Shown here piece by piece: positions 22,440 to 32,856 of a stretch of 64,000 nucleotides of DNA. The stretch is from assembly GCA_037783415.1 (NCBI GenBank), contig JAZGTN010000006.1, positions 4,712,001 to 4,776,000 of the forward strand, given 5' to 3'. Positions within the stretch are counted from its first letter, which is position 1; each line of letters starts with the position of its first letter. The position numbers and the translations under genes were made by a program. Source of the stretch: Leptasterias polaris. Its lineage: Eukaryota; Echinodermata; Asteroidea; Forcipulatida; Asteriidae. The notes beneath the pieces are model-generated. The model was not told the origin of the DNA and searched no databases. It worked only from the letters and a program-made list of their open reading frames with translations.

Positions 22440-22600
22440 TTTTATAGTGGGGGTTTTGGGGTGTTTTTTTTTTGGGGGGGGGGAGGCAGAGGGGAGGGAT
22501 TTTATTTATTTTGTTTTTGTTTTGGGGTCTTTTCAAATAATTTTTTATATATAAAAAATATTATTTATTATAGTAACATTCTTTGTTTATTGAATAGCCA
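22440..22600. repeat. Low-complexity G/T tract
   Basis: Runs of G and T (22460-22530) then an AT-rich tract. No gene. Confidence 0.8.
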
Positions 22601-22794
22601 GTAGCATTATTAGGTTAACTTTTTCTTTTCCTGGCATGTACTGCTGGTTCTATTGTATCTTCGTCCTTTTGCACCTTTGTCATTTTGATCTTTGTCTTAG
22701 ACTGTTTTGTTTTTTTGTCATGTGAAGTATGCCGAATAAATGATAATAATAATAAATTTAAATAATTATAATAGTAATAGTAATAATAATTAAA

Positions 22795-23045
22795 GTGAAA
22801 GTAGTCCATGTGGTGGTTTGAGCACTTGGCACCATTCCGAAAGCAGTGGGGAAACATCTAGATGAAATAGGGACTACTGTGAGGGTAGATCTGTTACAGA
22901 AGGCGGCGCTCTTGGGAACAGCGAGAATCCTGAGAAAGACCCTTGTGATCTAAGGCTACGGGACGAAGCCCGACTCAAGGAGTTACCGGCACAAAGGAAA
23001 ATGCAATCTTTCTTTTGCATGCTGTGATAAAATGAAATAATAATA
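22795..23045 (+). mobile_element. 3' end of a non-LTR retrotransposon
   Basis: Translates as ALGTIPKAVGKHLDEI, then VDLLQKAALLGTARILRK and TLVI before TAA at 22951, a pol C-terminus often seen in marine invertebrate LINEs. An in-frame TGA precedes ALGT, so it is dead. Ends in an (AAT)n tail near 23035. Confidence 0.65.
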
Positions 23046-23054
23046 ACTTAGTCT

Positions 23055-23538
23055 GAAGTCAACTCAGTCCGAGTCAACTTGGTCCCAAGTCATCTCGGTC
23101 CCAAGTCATATCGGTCCCAAGTCATCTCGGTCCCAAGTCATCTCGGTCCCAAGTCATCTCGGTCCCAAGTCATCTCGGTCCCAAGTCATCTCGGTCCCAA
23201 GTCAACTCGGTCCCAAGTCATCTCAGTCCCAAGTCATCTCGGTCCCAAGTCATCTCGGTCCCAAGTCATCTCGGTCCCAAGTCATCTCGGTCCCAAGTCA
23301 TCTCTGTCCCAAGTCATCTCTGTCCCAAGTCATCCTGGTCCCAAGTCATCTCGGCCCCAAATCATCTCGGTCCCAAGTCAACTCGGTCCCAAGTCAACTC
23401 GGTCCCAAGTCAACTCGGTCCCAAGTCAACTCGGTCCCAAGTCATCCTGGTCCCAAGTCAACTCGGTCTCAAATCATCTCGGTCCCAAGTCATCTCGGTC
23501 CCAAGTCAACTCGGACCCAAGTCAACTCGGACTGAACA
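23055..23538 (+). repeat. 16-bp minisatellite, about 30 copies
   Basis: Unit GGTCCCAAGTCATCTC with two main variants (CATCTC and CAACTC). The variants are clustered: CATCTC dominates early units and CAACTC is commoner late. No stop arises, so a 164-codon open frame runs through it; it is not a gene. Confidence 0.95.
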
Positions 23539-23867
23539 GTTGGTGGTTGACAACGGGAAGTGGCGGAAAGTAATTGGCTGTATCTCGCCGAATTATTATT
23601 GTGTGCTTAAACACTATATAATCTCGGAAATTAAAGAGCGGTTCTAGGATGCTGTCAATATTTTAATTCTTACAATTTTATGGCCAATTAGACATCGTTA
23701 TGTAGATACCGGTTAATAACTATTTTACACTTAAAATTTGCATTTAAAAGAGTTCAAGCCAAAAATGCACCTATCCTCATGGCGTTTTCAGCCAAAAGTC
23801 AAAACTGTTTATCTATGATATTTTGCATTGACCCCTTGATGTCATCAGTGGTTAGAAACACACACTA

Positions 23868-25370
23868 AAGGCCTTTTCACACTACAGAAACTCTGTGATG
23901 GACACGGATACGATCCGTGTAATCTGGTCTGACCTTTTAACACTACAACATTTAATCACGGTGTTGATCCGTGTAGAGCGCTCGATCCATGTCGAAACTA
24001 ACCCTTATACTCAGGAGGTGGGTTGAGAAATCTTGATCCATGTCAAAAATTCAAACGAGGGTGTCGAAAGCCGTAGTGTGAACACCTTTGGGTTCATTTT
24101 TGATCTGTGTTGAGTGTGCGTGGCGCCATCCGCACACTGTCGTTGTTAAGCGCGTGAAAAAAAAAGTTGCCGAGTTAAAAAAATTGCCGCAAAGCATCAC
24201 TAGGCATCTCGATGAGTCCCACTTCGATCTGTGTAGGACCCTGCAGTGTGAAACTATCCCATATTCGAACTCCCAGGACCATTGTGGTCCCAACCATATG
24301 GAGTTTTACATGGTCGAGATTTTGTTTCGTAAATTATTTTAGTTTAACGTAGGCTCATAAAAATTATGTTGTTGGCAATTTAATACTAAGTGGTAACAAA
24401 TATCAAAGTTAAATCAATTCAACACCATAACAAAGAAAATACGAGAATTAAACTTGACCTCAGCTTCCAGTTACTTGCCAAAAATGTAGAATTTGTGCCC
24501 ACCTCCGATCACAAACTTATGTAAACCCTTGTTTTGGTCGTGCAATGATTTAATCACAGACGCTGTAATTGCCAGATGCTATGCCTTTTCATTTAAATAC
24601 AGTCTATGGTCATTGAGGCGCCAGCGTCCTCTCTTTAAACTGTGTCACACTTTAATGTTACGCCTGTGTGACCATCGCGCGTCTGCATACAGACCCATTG
24701 CACAACGCGCAGCGCACTTTCATGCGCCTATCTTGTCATGCCATTTTGGAGTCAATTGTGCACAAAGAAATTGACTACCAAAAAGGCAGAAATGGTTCAC
24801 GCGCATATTTTTACTCCCAAAATGGCGGACAGGAGAGGAGCGTGTAAGATCGCTGCGTGTTGTGCAATGGGTCTATAAACCATGGTTGCACATATTCAGG
24901 TGTGAATCTACAAAAGGGGTTTCTAAAAAGTTACGATCAAATAAGCATCCTTGTCCCAGAGTTTTAGTTTTGTTTCAATAATAATTATAAATATAAATAG
25001 CTAAAACACATCTTTTAAAAATTGTTATGAGTATTTTTGTTGTTCAGATTTGTTCATAGATATATTTTTAAACAAAGATTTGATTTCAGAAAAAAATGTG
25101 TTCATCGTTTGGCGTGTTTTCTCCTTTCAATACGCGCGAGACTTGCACAGTCTATAGTTGTGATGATCGTTACGATTATCGCAACTAAGTCGACAAACGG
25201 ATCGAAAGTTACACGTCTGGGGAAACCCAAAGATGATTTCGCACAGAGCTAGTGTGATTAAAGCGGAGCACTTTGTGTCCGTGTTGAAATTTTTATCGTG
25301 TCAACACGGATCGCCGATCCGTGTAGGTTTCGACACAGATCGAACATCGATAGTGTGAAAAGGCCTCTTT
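23868..25370. mobile_element. 1.5-kb inverted-repeat DNA element
   Basis: Ends AAAGGCCTTTTCACACTA (23868) and TAGTGTGAAAAGGCCTCTTT (ending about 25370). Internal motifs such as ATCCGTGT and GATCGCCGATCCGTG recur in both orientations near the ends. No transposase recognised. It contains a nested MITE at 24691-24874. Confidence 0.75.
24691..24874. mobile_element. Nested MITE
   Basis: Inverted ends AGACCCATTGCACAACGCGC and GTGTTGTGCAATGGGTCT. Arms also include ATGCCATTTTGG / CCAAAATGGC-type pairing. Confidence 0.75.
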
Positions 25371-26390
25371 GCTTGGAAAACAAAACAAAATCAATAAGAA
25401 ACAAAACTTACATTTTACAGTAAAAGAATTTTTTGTGTCCATCCAGGTTATCCTAAATTGTGTCATTGTTGTGAAATGGAGCCTACACGTTGGGTAGTTT
25501 TTCGTTATAAACAAACTAAAATTGCCAAGGTACTAAGCTCTGCAGTAAGCTTCAAACTTACAACCAAATAATAACTTAACAAATTTACCAAATTTATAAA
25601 CTAGGTGTACTGATTTCTTCTTGTTTTAGTCTTAACAATCATAGGACTTAGTGATAAATTAAATGTAGTAACTAAAACATGTAATTTTACTTTCAAAATA
25701 TTATTACATTGAAAAAACTTATTTTAAATATATATTGACGAGTCCGATGACTGCCGAAGTCAAGAAATCGGTCTGCATATAAAGTACATGCTGTTCGATG
25801 TATAGTAATGTATACAGGTGCGACCTTCTGGTAAGTATTGTTGAAAGTAATTCATTGATCATGTTGACATATCAATTAAGTCATGAAACTATTGTATAAT
25901 TTACTGATATAGCAAACAATAAGATTGGGCTGACAATGTGACAACAAGATACGTAAAAGATACGTTGTTGCAAACTTCTTTTGAAAACGATCATTTACAT
26001 CATGGCAATGTTGTGTATATGTGCCAATAACGTGGTTGTTTCGGAGCATCAAGACAAGCAGGGGATTCGACAAAGATTCTTTGCTACAACGTTACTTAGA
26101 TTACGCTATACAACCAAACAAACACGCTCTGACAACGCTGTCGTAACGTTTGTATAAGTTGTCATAAGGTCATTGGAAACGTGTCTTAAACATGCCAAAA
26201 ACATGGTTGTTACTTTGCGTCCTTACGTTAAGAAGAAGTATAGGGGATTAGACAAAGTTTCATTGTTACAACGTTATATTAATAACTACACCAAAGTCTG
26301 GCCTCATTACATCGTTGTGAGAACGGTTGTGAGAACGTCCAATTGTTAGCTGGGAAACCAAGGAACAGGTCTCACAAGGTAGTATGTAGA
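25370..26390. other. Spacer, no gene seen
   Basis: AT-rich; short open frames only. Two similar stretches (about 26030-26110 and 26210-26280: CATGGTTGTTAC/CGTGGTTGTTTC ... GGGGATT(C/A)GACAAAG ... TACAACGTTA) suggest an internal repeat. Confidence 0.5.
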
Positions 26391-26460
26391 GCAAAATAAT
26401 GGCTGCAGAAACAGATGCTCTACACATCTCTCTACCAGGTGAGGATCTTATAAGATGAAA
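26391..26460 (+). pseudogene. Relic of gene A exon 19 (second half)
   Basis: Aligns with 13757-13834. Carries an inserted TAA (ATCTTATAAGATG versus ATCTTAGATG), and the donor GGTAAAT is changed to TTTAAAT. The first half of the exon is absent because the duplication starts here. Confidence 0.85.
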
Positions 26461-27136
26461 AACAGAAAATTTAAATTCAGCAATATTGTTTAAAGAGGGG
26501 CTCCAAGGTCAAATTCAGTTTTGTAAACACTCATCCAATAGATAGAGTCCTCATGAAAGTGTAGTGAAGTTAGAAGTCTCTAACCTCACATTAAAATGGT
26601 GTAACATTTTATTTTATTTTATACTCTTTTGGGATGTAATTTGAACTACGACATCATCGGACAGCAAAAAACAAATGGGTCTACACTCTAAAAAGAATTT
26701 CTGTTCAAGTCATAAGCTCAAATGCCATTTTGATCGAGTATAATCAGAATTCAGGAGTAAAATAAAACTTCTCTGTACAAAAATGTACAGACCATGTATT
26801 TGAAATAAGTTGTCATCGAACATTTTCAGATTTAGACAAAAATGCACTGGAAGGGTATCAAACAGTGGCATTTCATACATATTAGACATTTCCCAATTTC
26901 ATAACTTGGACTCTATATTGGAAAACGAGTGGATCACAAAACTAAATTTGACCTTTGACCCGTGTTGAGGATACTGTTATCAGAAACTCCTTGATAACTA
27001 TAAATCCAGGGGTTCACCTAAAGGTGGAAATGCCATCATTGTAACATACCTTCATAATTAACAGACCTTTTTCTCAGATAGGACTCGCAAGCTCCCCACC
27101 CCGCTGAATTGATTTTACGAAGCCCTTCTTCACCAG

Positions 27137-27338
27137 GCATGCCACCATGGTCAACACCCAGCAGAAGTCCCCCCATCTTCCTCTCCTTTCACGTCATTCA
27201 TCCTCTGGGTTAAACAGATTCCAGTACAGATGGTCCTCTCCAGAGCCTGTCGTCTGCTCTCAGAAACTCCAGAAAAAAACGTCTGTGAGAAACCCACAGG
27301 CAGCTAGGATACAGGAGAGGGAGAAAAATGCAGAAAAG
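27137..27338 (+). pseudogene. Copy of gene A exon 20
   Basis: Same length and splice sites as 14712-14913 with a few substitutions (for example MVNTQQK for MVNTKQK, PEPVV for PEPFV). Still open, but upstream and downstream partners are broken. Confidence 0.85.
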
Positions 27339-27943
27339 GTTTGTACTACTATTAGTAATGGACACAAGGATTACCACGAGTAGGTTACCAGCCAAAATAT
27401 CATGTCATGTGTACAAGTCTTGAATGGATCCCTTCGTATTTTTCATGAGGCAATATTTTCTATTCAGATCTTCAAAGACAACTGTCTTCTTGCCATTCCT
27501 ATAAGGTTGAAATCCCTCCGCTCTAGATTTATTTTAATAGCTGGCCTGAAACTTCAGAGCACTATTCCCATCAACAAGCGTCTTATACTTCTTATTCATG
27601 ACGCCTCCTAAGTATTGACTGTACAGTGCTTTGATCTGTTGTAGAAGCGCTTTAACAATACAAACCTGCTTTGTGAAAGTAGGTCAAGTTACATTATAAA
27701 ATTTCAAATGGGAAATGAACAGCTTTTTTAAAGGTGGGAATTGAAACTCTAAATGGAGGGAATACAATCTAGTTATTAATTTGAGGTAATACCATGAAAT
27801 GTGAAAAAAGTCAGTTTTGAGGTTAACAATATGGTTTGAGGTAGCACCATGAAAATTTTGAAAAAGCCGATATAACAATTACCAGGTTTCGATCATAGTG
27901 TTGTACTGAATTTATTTGTTTACATATCACATTTCAATGACAG

Positions 27944-28174
27944 AGTCCAAAATGAAAGAATACGCACATATACCTTCCGTATCTTCCATTTCTGGGAACA
28001 CGGACACCAATCGTGCCACAAAACTCCACCATCTCCCACCAGAGCTCGATGAAACTTCCAAAGATCAAGACGGCATCAGCTGGGAGCAGCGTCAGATATG
28101 TGGAGGACTTACCATGCTTACAGGAGAAAGTCGAGGGTTATGTGACGAACCCAATCACTATACCTCAAGAGTGA
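27944..28174 (+). pseudogene. Copy of gene A last exon with premature stop
   Basis: In the frame used by gene A it reads S-P-K then TGA at 27953-27955, because of a compensating pair of single-base indels versus 15519-15749. The rest of the frame is open to the homologous stop at 28172-28174. Confidence 0.82.
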
Positions 28175-28646
28175 CGATCATGCTGTGACAAATTTGGGGT
28201 ACACCAAGGGGGGGGGTTGGATATTGGGGGCTCATTAAATTGGGGATTCACAAACTGTCCAGGGATGAGGTAGCTTAATAGGAGTCTGGGGTACATAAGA
28301 GTTCCCTTTCTCCTTGAATCTTCAAGGTCAAAGGTGAAGGACAAGCACATTACTTGTCCGATAGCGTTGGTTAGTTCTGCTGTTTCAAATGCTGTTTACT
28401 ACATCATGGAAGCTGAATTTACATTTTGTAAGGGCGATTGCAATTGTATAAATTAACTTGAATTTATACATACAAACTTTGCAGAAACAGAAACCCACAA
28501 TTGTACAATCGATTGTAATTCCAAAAATATTCTGTTTGATAAAGTACTTGATTGTATACTCATTCAAAGATAAAAATATACAATTTTACATAATAGTATA
28601 TGTAACTCTTAATTAACTAAAACTACTAATTATGAACACAGCATAT

Positions 28647-28820
28647 AGTTCACGAAGTGGAAGAAAAACCACACAATTTTGAGGAATATTTGTGTGAATC
28701 ATTGTATTCTACTTTCAAAACAACTTTCAATCATATTCGTTTAATAATACCGTTTAGTAACAAACGCTTTTATAGCGTATAATCTGAAGGCAATGTGTCC
28801 CACCTGTAACCTCTTAAATT
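28647..28820. other. About 175 bp present only in copy 2
   Basis: Interrupts the alignment between GAACACAGCATAT and TTGTACTGACAG, which are adjacent in copy 1 (about 16210). No inverted ends seen; either an insertion in copy 2 or a deletion in copy 1. Confidence 0.7.
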
Positions 28821-29366
28821 ATTTGTACTGACAGAAATGGATTCAATCACTGTAATGCATAATTATTTGTATATTCCTTGAAATTGAAATAAAATATGTC
28901 ACACACACAAATAAGGAAAATTACAATTTTTTGTAAAATGTCACATTGATCAAGTCTTCTGGTATATCGATTGTAAAGTAGCTGCGTGAAGATAAAACCC
29001 GAGTATTGAATAACGATAATAAAACTGGGTTCACTCACCCTTATTCTAGACCCAGGACATCTCAGATGTTTACAATTCAGGAGGTTTACAGACTCTGTGA
29101 ATCACCAGAAATACAAAGCTACAGGTTTGCATGGACAAAATGTGAACTACTTCTTTCTCCCTTTGATGATTGCGTTTATACTTCTTTCAAGAAAATATGA
29201 AGTCCCAAGGAGGTTGAGAAAAAATTCCTGAATTCAGGAAAAATTGTGAGAAATCACATGCCTGGTTTTACTGTAAAACCTTTCTGAATCCGCCATATAG
29301 ACTTTTATCACACTGCAGCCATCTTTGTCAGATTCCCTTCATACACAATGCCATTAATATATTTAA

Positions 29367-29727
29367 AGGTGCTGTATACGTTTGGTGATTGGAGCCTACT
29401 GATTGTGTTAATCCTATATAAATTTAGGTATATACAATAAAACTAACCTGTGAAAATTTCACTTCAAAAGGTGGTCGCGTTTTTGAGATATCACCGAAAA
29501 ACCGCAGCGAATATTCCCTATAGGAATAAACAGTCTGAGAAGCGTTACGGTCTCAGATTCAAATTTTTGGGGATAAAAAGTGATATATTTTTCCATAACC
29601 GTAGTAGTACTTCGAAGTGAAAAGTTTCTCAAAATGCATTATACTATCCAAAGCTGCTGTACTTCTAACTAAGTAAGTTTTTATTGCCATTAATTTTCAG
29701 AGTCATTACTAAACATATACAGACCCT
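29367..29727. mobile_element. TTAA-flanked MITE, duplicated copy 2
   Basis: Ortholog of 16769-17129 with the same ends and TTAA flanks (29363-29366 and 29728-29731). Confidence 0.75.
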
Positions 29728-29770
29728 TTAAATCTCAATACATAAAAGGCTATTGTTCCCTTCTGGCCTC

Positions 29771-30261
29771 AGGCCACGTCCCAATAAGCCATTTGCAAGA
29801 ATGTCTGGTAAAATGACTTGCTTTAGACACAAGTTACCGCTTAAGTTTGAATTCCTCACACAAAGACAGTTGCTACGTACACATGATTCGGGGCAAGCTT
29901 TTCGGTAGTTACGTAAGAGATGGCAAGCACCCATATACTCAATTCTAAATGAATGTGTTTGGCACAATGGTACCAGGGCTTGCTCATCTGGAGGTTGATT
30001 TAAAAAAGCTTGCCCCCAATCATTTGAAAAAGCAACTGTCTCTTTAGTCATAGGAATTCAACTTTAAGCGGTAACTTGTGACTATAAGCAAGTCATTGTA
30101 CCAGATATTATTCAAATCCAGCTCGCAAATGGCTTATTGACAGCTACAACTGTGACTGTTACTAAGGTTATTGCTAAGGGTGACCTATGCCGTTCAATGC
30201 ATGATGATGCGGTGATGAAGCCGCAGCTATAGCCATAGCCGCTAAATTGGAAATGGCCTCA
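29771..30261. mobile_element. Inverted-repeat MITE in copy 2 only
   Basis: Outer ends AGGCCACGTCCCAATAAGCC and GCTAAATTGGAAATGGCCT. Long inner arms pair CCAATAAGCCATTTGC (29781) with GCAAATGGCTTATTG (30125) and continue through TGACTTGCTTTAGACACAAG. The right end matches the hairpin MITE family of 4015-4119. Confidence 0.78.
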
Positions 30262-30344
30262 GTTTGGTTACATTGGTTTGAAAGGAAGAAAAAACGAGAT
30301 GACCGCACCATGAGAAAAGTCTAGTGAAAACGACCTTGTTTGTA

Positions 30345-31000
30345 CTGACCCCTTGCACTGACGTCACACACGGCTACTGTTTGCTCAATTAGGTCTGCCA
30401 TTTTGGGAGTTAACTTGCATGTAAGGATACAGTGCACGTCTAACTGCGCACACATCGACTAAAACGTGCCCAGTGCAGTGGAACACACAGGGAAACCGAC
30501 TCCCAAAATAGGTGAATCGGGTTAAAATGCAACTTTGTAAATGTGAAAAAGAGGTAAAACTGACGAGTAACACTATCTTTGTAAAGTGTGCTTTCAGTTT
30601 TCTAAGGCACTTGTATAGAGAGGAAATGGGAGAAACAGCTGGTAGAGTACTGTGTACAGTGCTTAAAATACAAATCTGTGTATGGGCAAACACCAAATAA
30701 TATTTGTGACCCGCCACCACGAACGGGCCGTAAACCCGCAATGTACCATTTTGAGTTATCGTCCAAAATAGGTCGAAATGCACGTACAATGCACGTACAA
30801 TGCTCGGCTAGAATTGTCATAACTCTGGAACCGTGTGACCTATTGAGGTGTGTGACCCTTCATTTTAAAGCTCATTAAATTCTATTTCATTTGAGCATAA
30901 AATCTTAATTTTGATAGGAACTGACTTTACAGCCCTTTTGTGGTGACAGGTCACATTTGTTATCCACAATGCAAAATTAACATCTATTAAATCGGTGCGG
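30345..31000. other. Spacer, no gene seen
   Basis: Holds a TGACCCCTTGCACTGACGTC segment that resembles the ends of the MITEs at 18728 and 24691, and a doubled AATGCACGTAC near 30777-30800. Open frames have no coding character. Confidence 0.5.
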
Positions 31001-31047
31001 TCCCTAGTGCTAAAATGTAGGGTTCAAACTGCCTCTAGCCACCAGGG

Positions 31048-31200
31048 CAGAGGATAGCTCAGTGGTCTAGTGGTAAGACATCTGCTCTGGCATGGCAAAG
31101 GTCATGGGTTCAAATCCCACCCGAGTGATATGCCTGTGGTGTTTTTTCACAGTACTCGGGAGAAAGTACTGAGTATATAGTGCTTCAATTAAAATACAAA
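31048..31200 (+). mobile_element. tRNA-derived SINE, different family
   Basis: Box A-like GGATAGCTCAGTGGTCTAGT and perfect box B GGTTCAAATCC, followed by a non-tRNA body with a short hairpin (AGTACTCGGGAGAAAGTACT). Not a functional tRNA: no matching acceptor stem. Confidence 0.75.
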
Positions 31201-31266
31201 TCAGTGTAAGGTCAAAAAACAATAAGTTAACCTCATGTTTTTTACTGTGGAATCTAAGTTATACTT

Positions 31267-31520
31267 TAAAGGTAGGGTTTTTGGTTTGGTTTTTGTCACC
31301 GTAACGCTGATTTATGGACAAAATTATAAAGAAAGATACAATAAAAGTCACATGTGAAAGTTTCAGCTGAATACAGTGTCTACTTGCTTAGAAAACAACA
31401 AAAAACTGTCACAGTATTTTTACATGACGTCAAACCCATCAACGTTTAGCCAGGTGACAGCGGATACCAATAGCATCACTGACCGCAGCATTTGCGAACG
31501 GACACCAACACTCAAAACTC
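31267..31520 (+). repeat. Dispersed repeat, same family as 12058-12330
   Basis: Contains AAAGATACAATAAAAGTCAC, TCAACGTTTAGCCAGGTGAC and GCGAACGGACACC in the family order. Begins at a TTAA/AGG junction. Confidence 0.72.
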
Positions 31521-32553
31521 TGAGAAACAGTTGAAGCATGAATTGTTTCTCAGATTCAAATGTTTTTAAACCATATTACTTCGAAGGGAACCCTTTCTCA
31601 AAGTAGTTTATAATATCAACAGCTGCAGTGCTTCTCACCAAGTTTTTATGGTGATTAATTTTTGAAGTAGTTACCAATCTATGACAAACTTTAAATGGCT
31701 TGAGTCAAATTCTGAAGTATTACATTGGCAAGATAACTGTTCTGGGTTTTATGCAAATGAGGCGTCCACATGATTGGTAAAACATTTCACAGATGTAACA
31801 ATACAAGTTACTATGGCGACATTGACAATTATCTTCAGTTGAATCGTATTCGTTTGTTGAATAAAGTACTGGTTCAAGGTTCAGATTTTAAATGCTGGTC
31901 AAAATCCTGGAGTACAATACCATTACCATGGTAAAACATTCACACACAACAGGTACTCTGTATATCCTCCCCTGTCCGGTTTTCGATGTACTATGCCTTT
32001 TTTTTTTTTTTGAAAAAAAATTAAAATGTTCCATAATCAACTGATGCCCTAATTACCTTCCTTTGTTTATAAGAAGTATGCAAACATATATTAAAACGTG
32101 ATGGACATTGAAACTTTCACACCACGCACCGATCTTCGATGACTTCAATAGCGTCCCATTTGTTTTGAGTTTGACCTGTTTTCGATGCAAACAAGAAAGT
32201 ATGGTGTCCGGGTGAAGCCATACGTGGAAGAAACATCTGCAATGACTACAAGTGTTCTGTGAGACTTTAGTATGACTCTATAGCCAGCAGTTGTCTTCAT
32301 TTTATTCAACATATTTTTTATTTAATTTTAAAAATTACCATGGTAATTTGCAAAAAAAAAAAAATAATATATATAAAAAAATATGTAAATAATTATTGGC
32401 TTTCAAATCTTATTTTTATTTAGTTTTGTGTCTTTTTATGTTTCTTAACATTTATAATAAAGCATATAAATAAACAGTGATAATTGAATCACCAAGCCGA
32501 TGTTTAAATTTTAATATTAATAACAAAAATGATATGAGTGTTACAAAAAAAAT
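31520..32553. other. AT-rich copy-2-specific sequence
   Basis: Poly-T/poly-A tracts (31998-32025, 32350-32385); no gene recognised. Confidence 0.55.
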
Positions 32554-32634
32554 TATGTCAGTCGTCAGGTTAATTGAATCACGACCATGGGATGAATTGT
32601 CTGGGGGGGGGGTTTAAATTAGTAAAGATTTCAG

Positions 32635-32856
32635 TTAGATATCATCAAACTCATAAGCTTTCCTGGTGCTCTGTCTTCGTGCTCGCTTCTCCTTGATCTT
32701 AGACAGTGTCTCGTAAGCCGACTGAATCTTCATGAAAGCTGCCGCAGCCTCTTCTTGGTTTCCGTTGCGATTCTTGTCAGGGTGCATCTCACGGACGAGC
32801 GTTCGGTAACGCTTGGCGATTTCAGCTTGGGACACACCCTTGGAAAGCCCTAAAAC
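32635..32856 (-). CDS. DNAJC22: DNAJC22 copy 2, exon 3 (J-domain, HPD)
   Basis: Phase 0, 73 residues from [20 protein letters not shown] to AYEFDDI. HPD at codons CAC CCT GAC. Confidence 0.94.
   Translation of the reverse strand, partial: VLGLSKGVSQAEIAKRYRTLVREMHPDKNRNGNQEEAAAAFMKIQSAYETLSKIKEKRARRQSTRKAYEFDDI

Noticed and set aside
23079..23573. 164-codon open frame with repeated SQVISVPSHLGPK
   Set aside because: Pure translation of the 16-bp minisatellite; no stop occurs in any phase of the unit.
30385..30820. Overlapping frames on both strands
   Set aside because: Located in copy-2-specific repeat-like sequence; translations are Cys/His-rich noise typical of shadows.
31048..31120. Possible tRNA gene
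   Set aside because: Box A and B only; no cloverleaf ends and a non-tRNA body follows directly.
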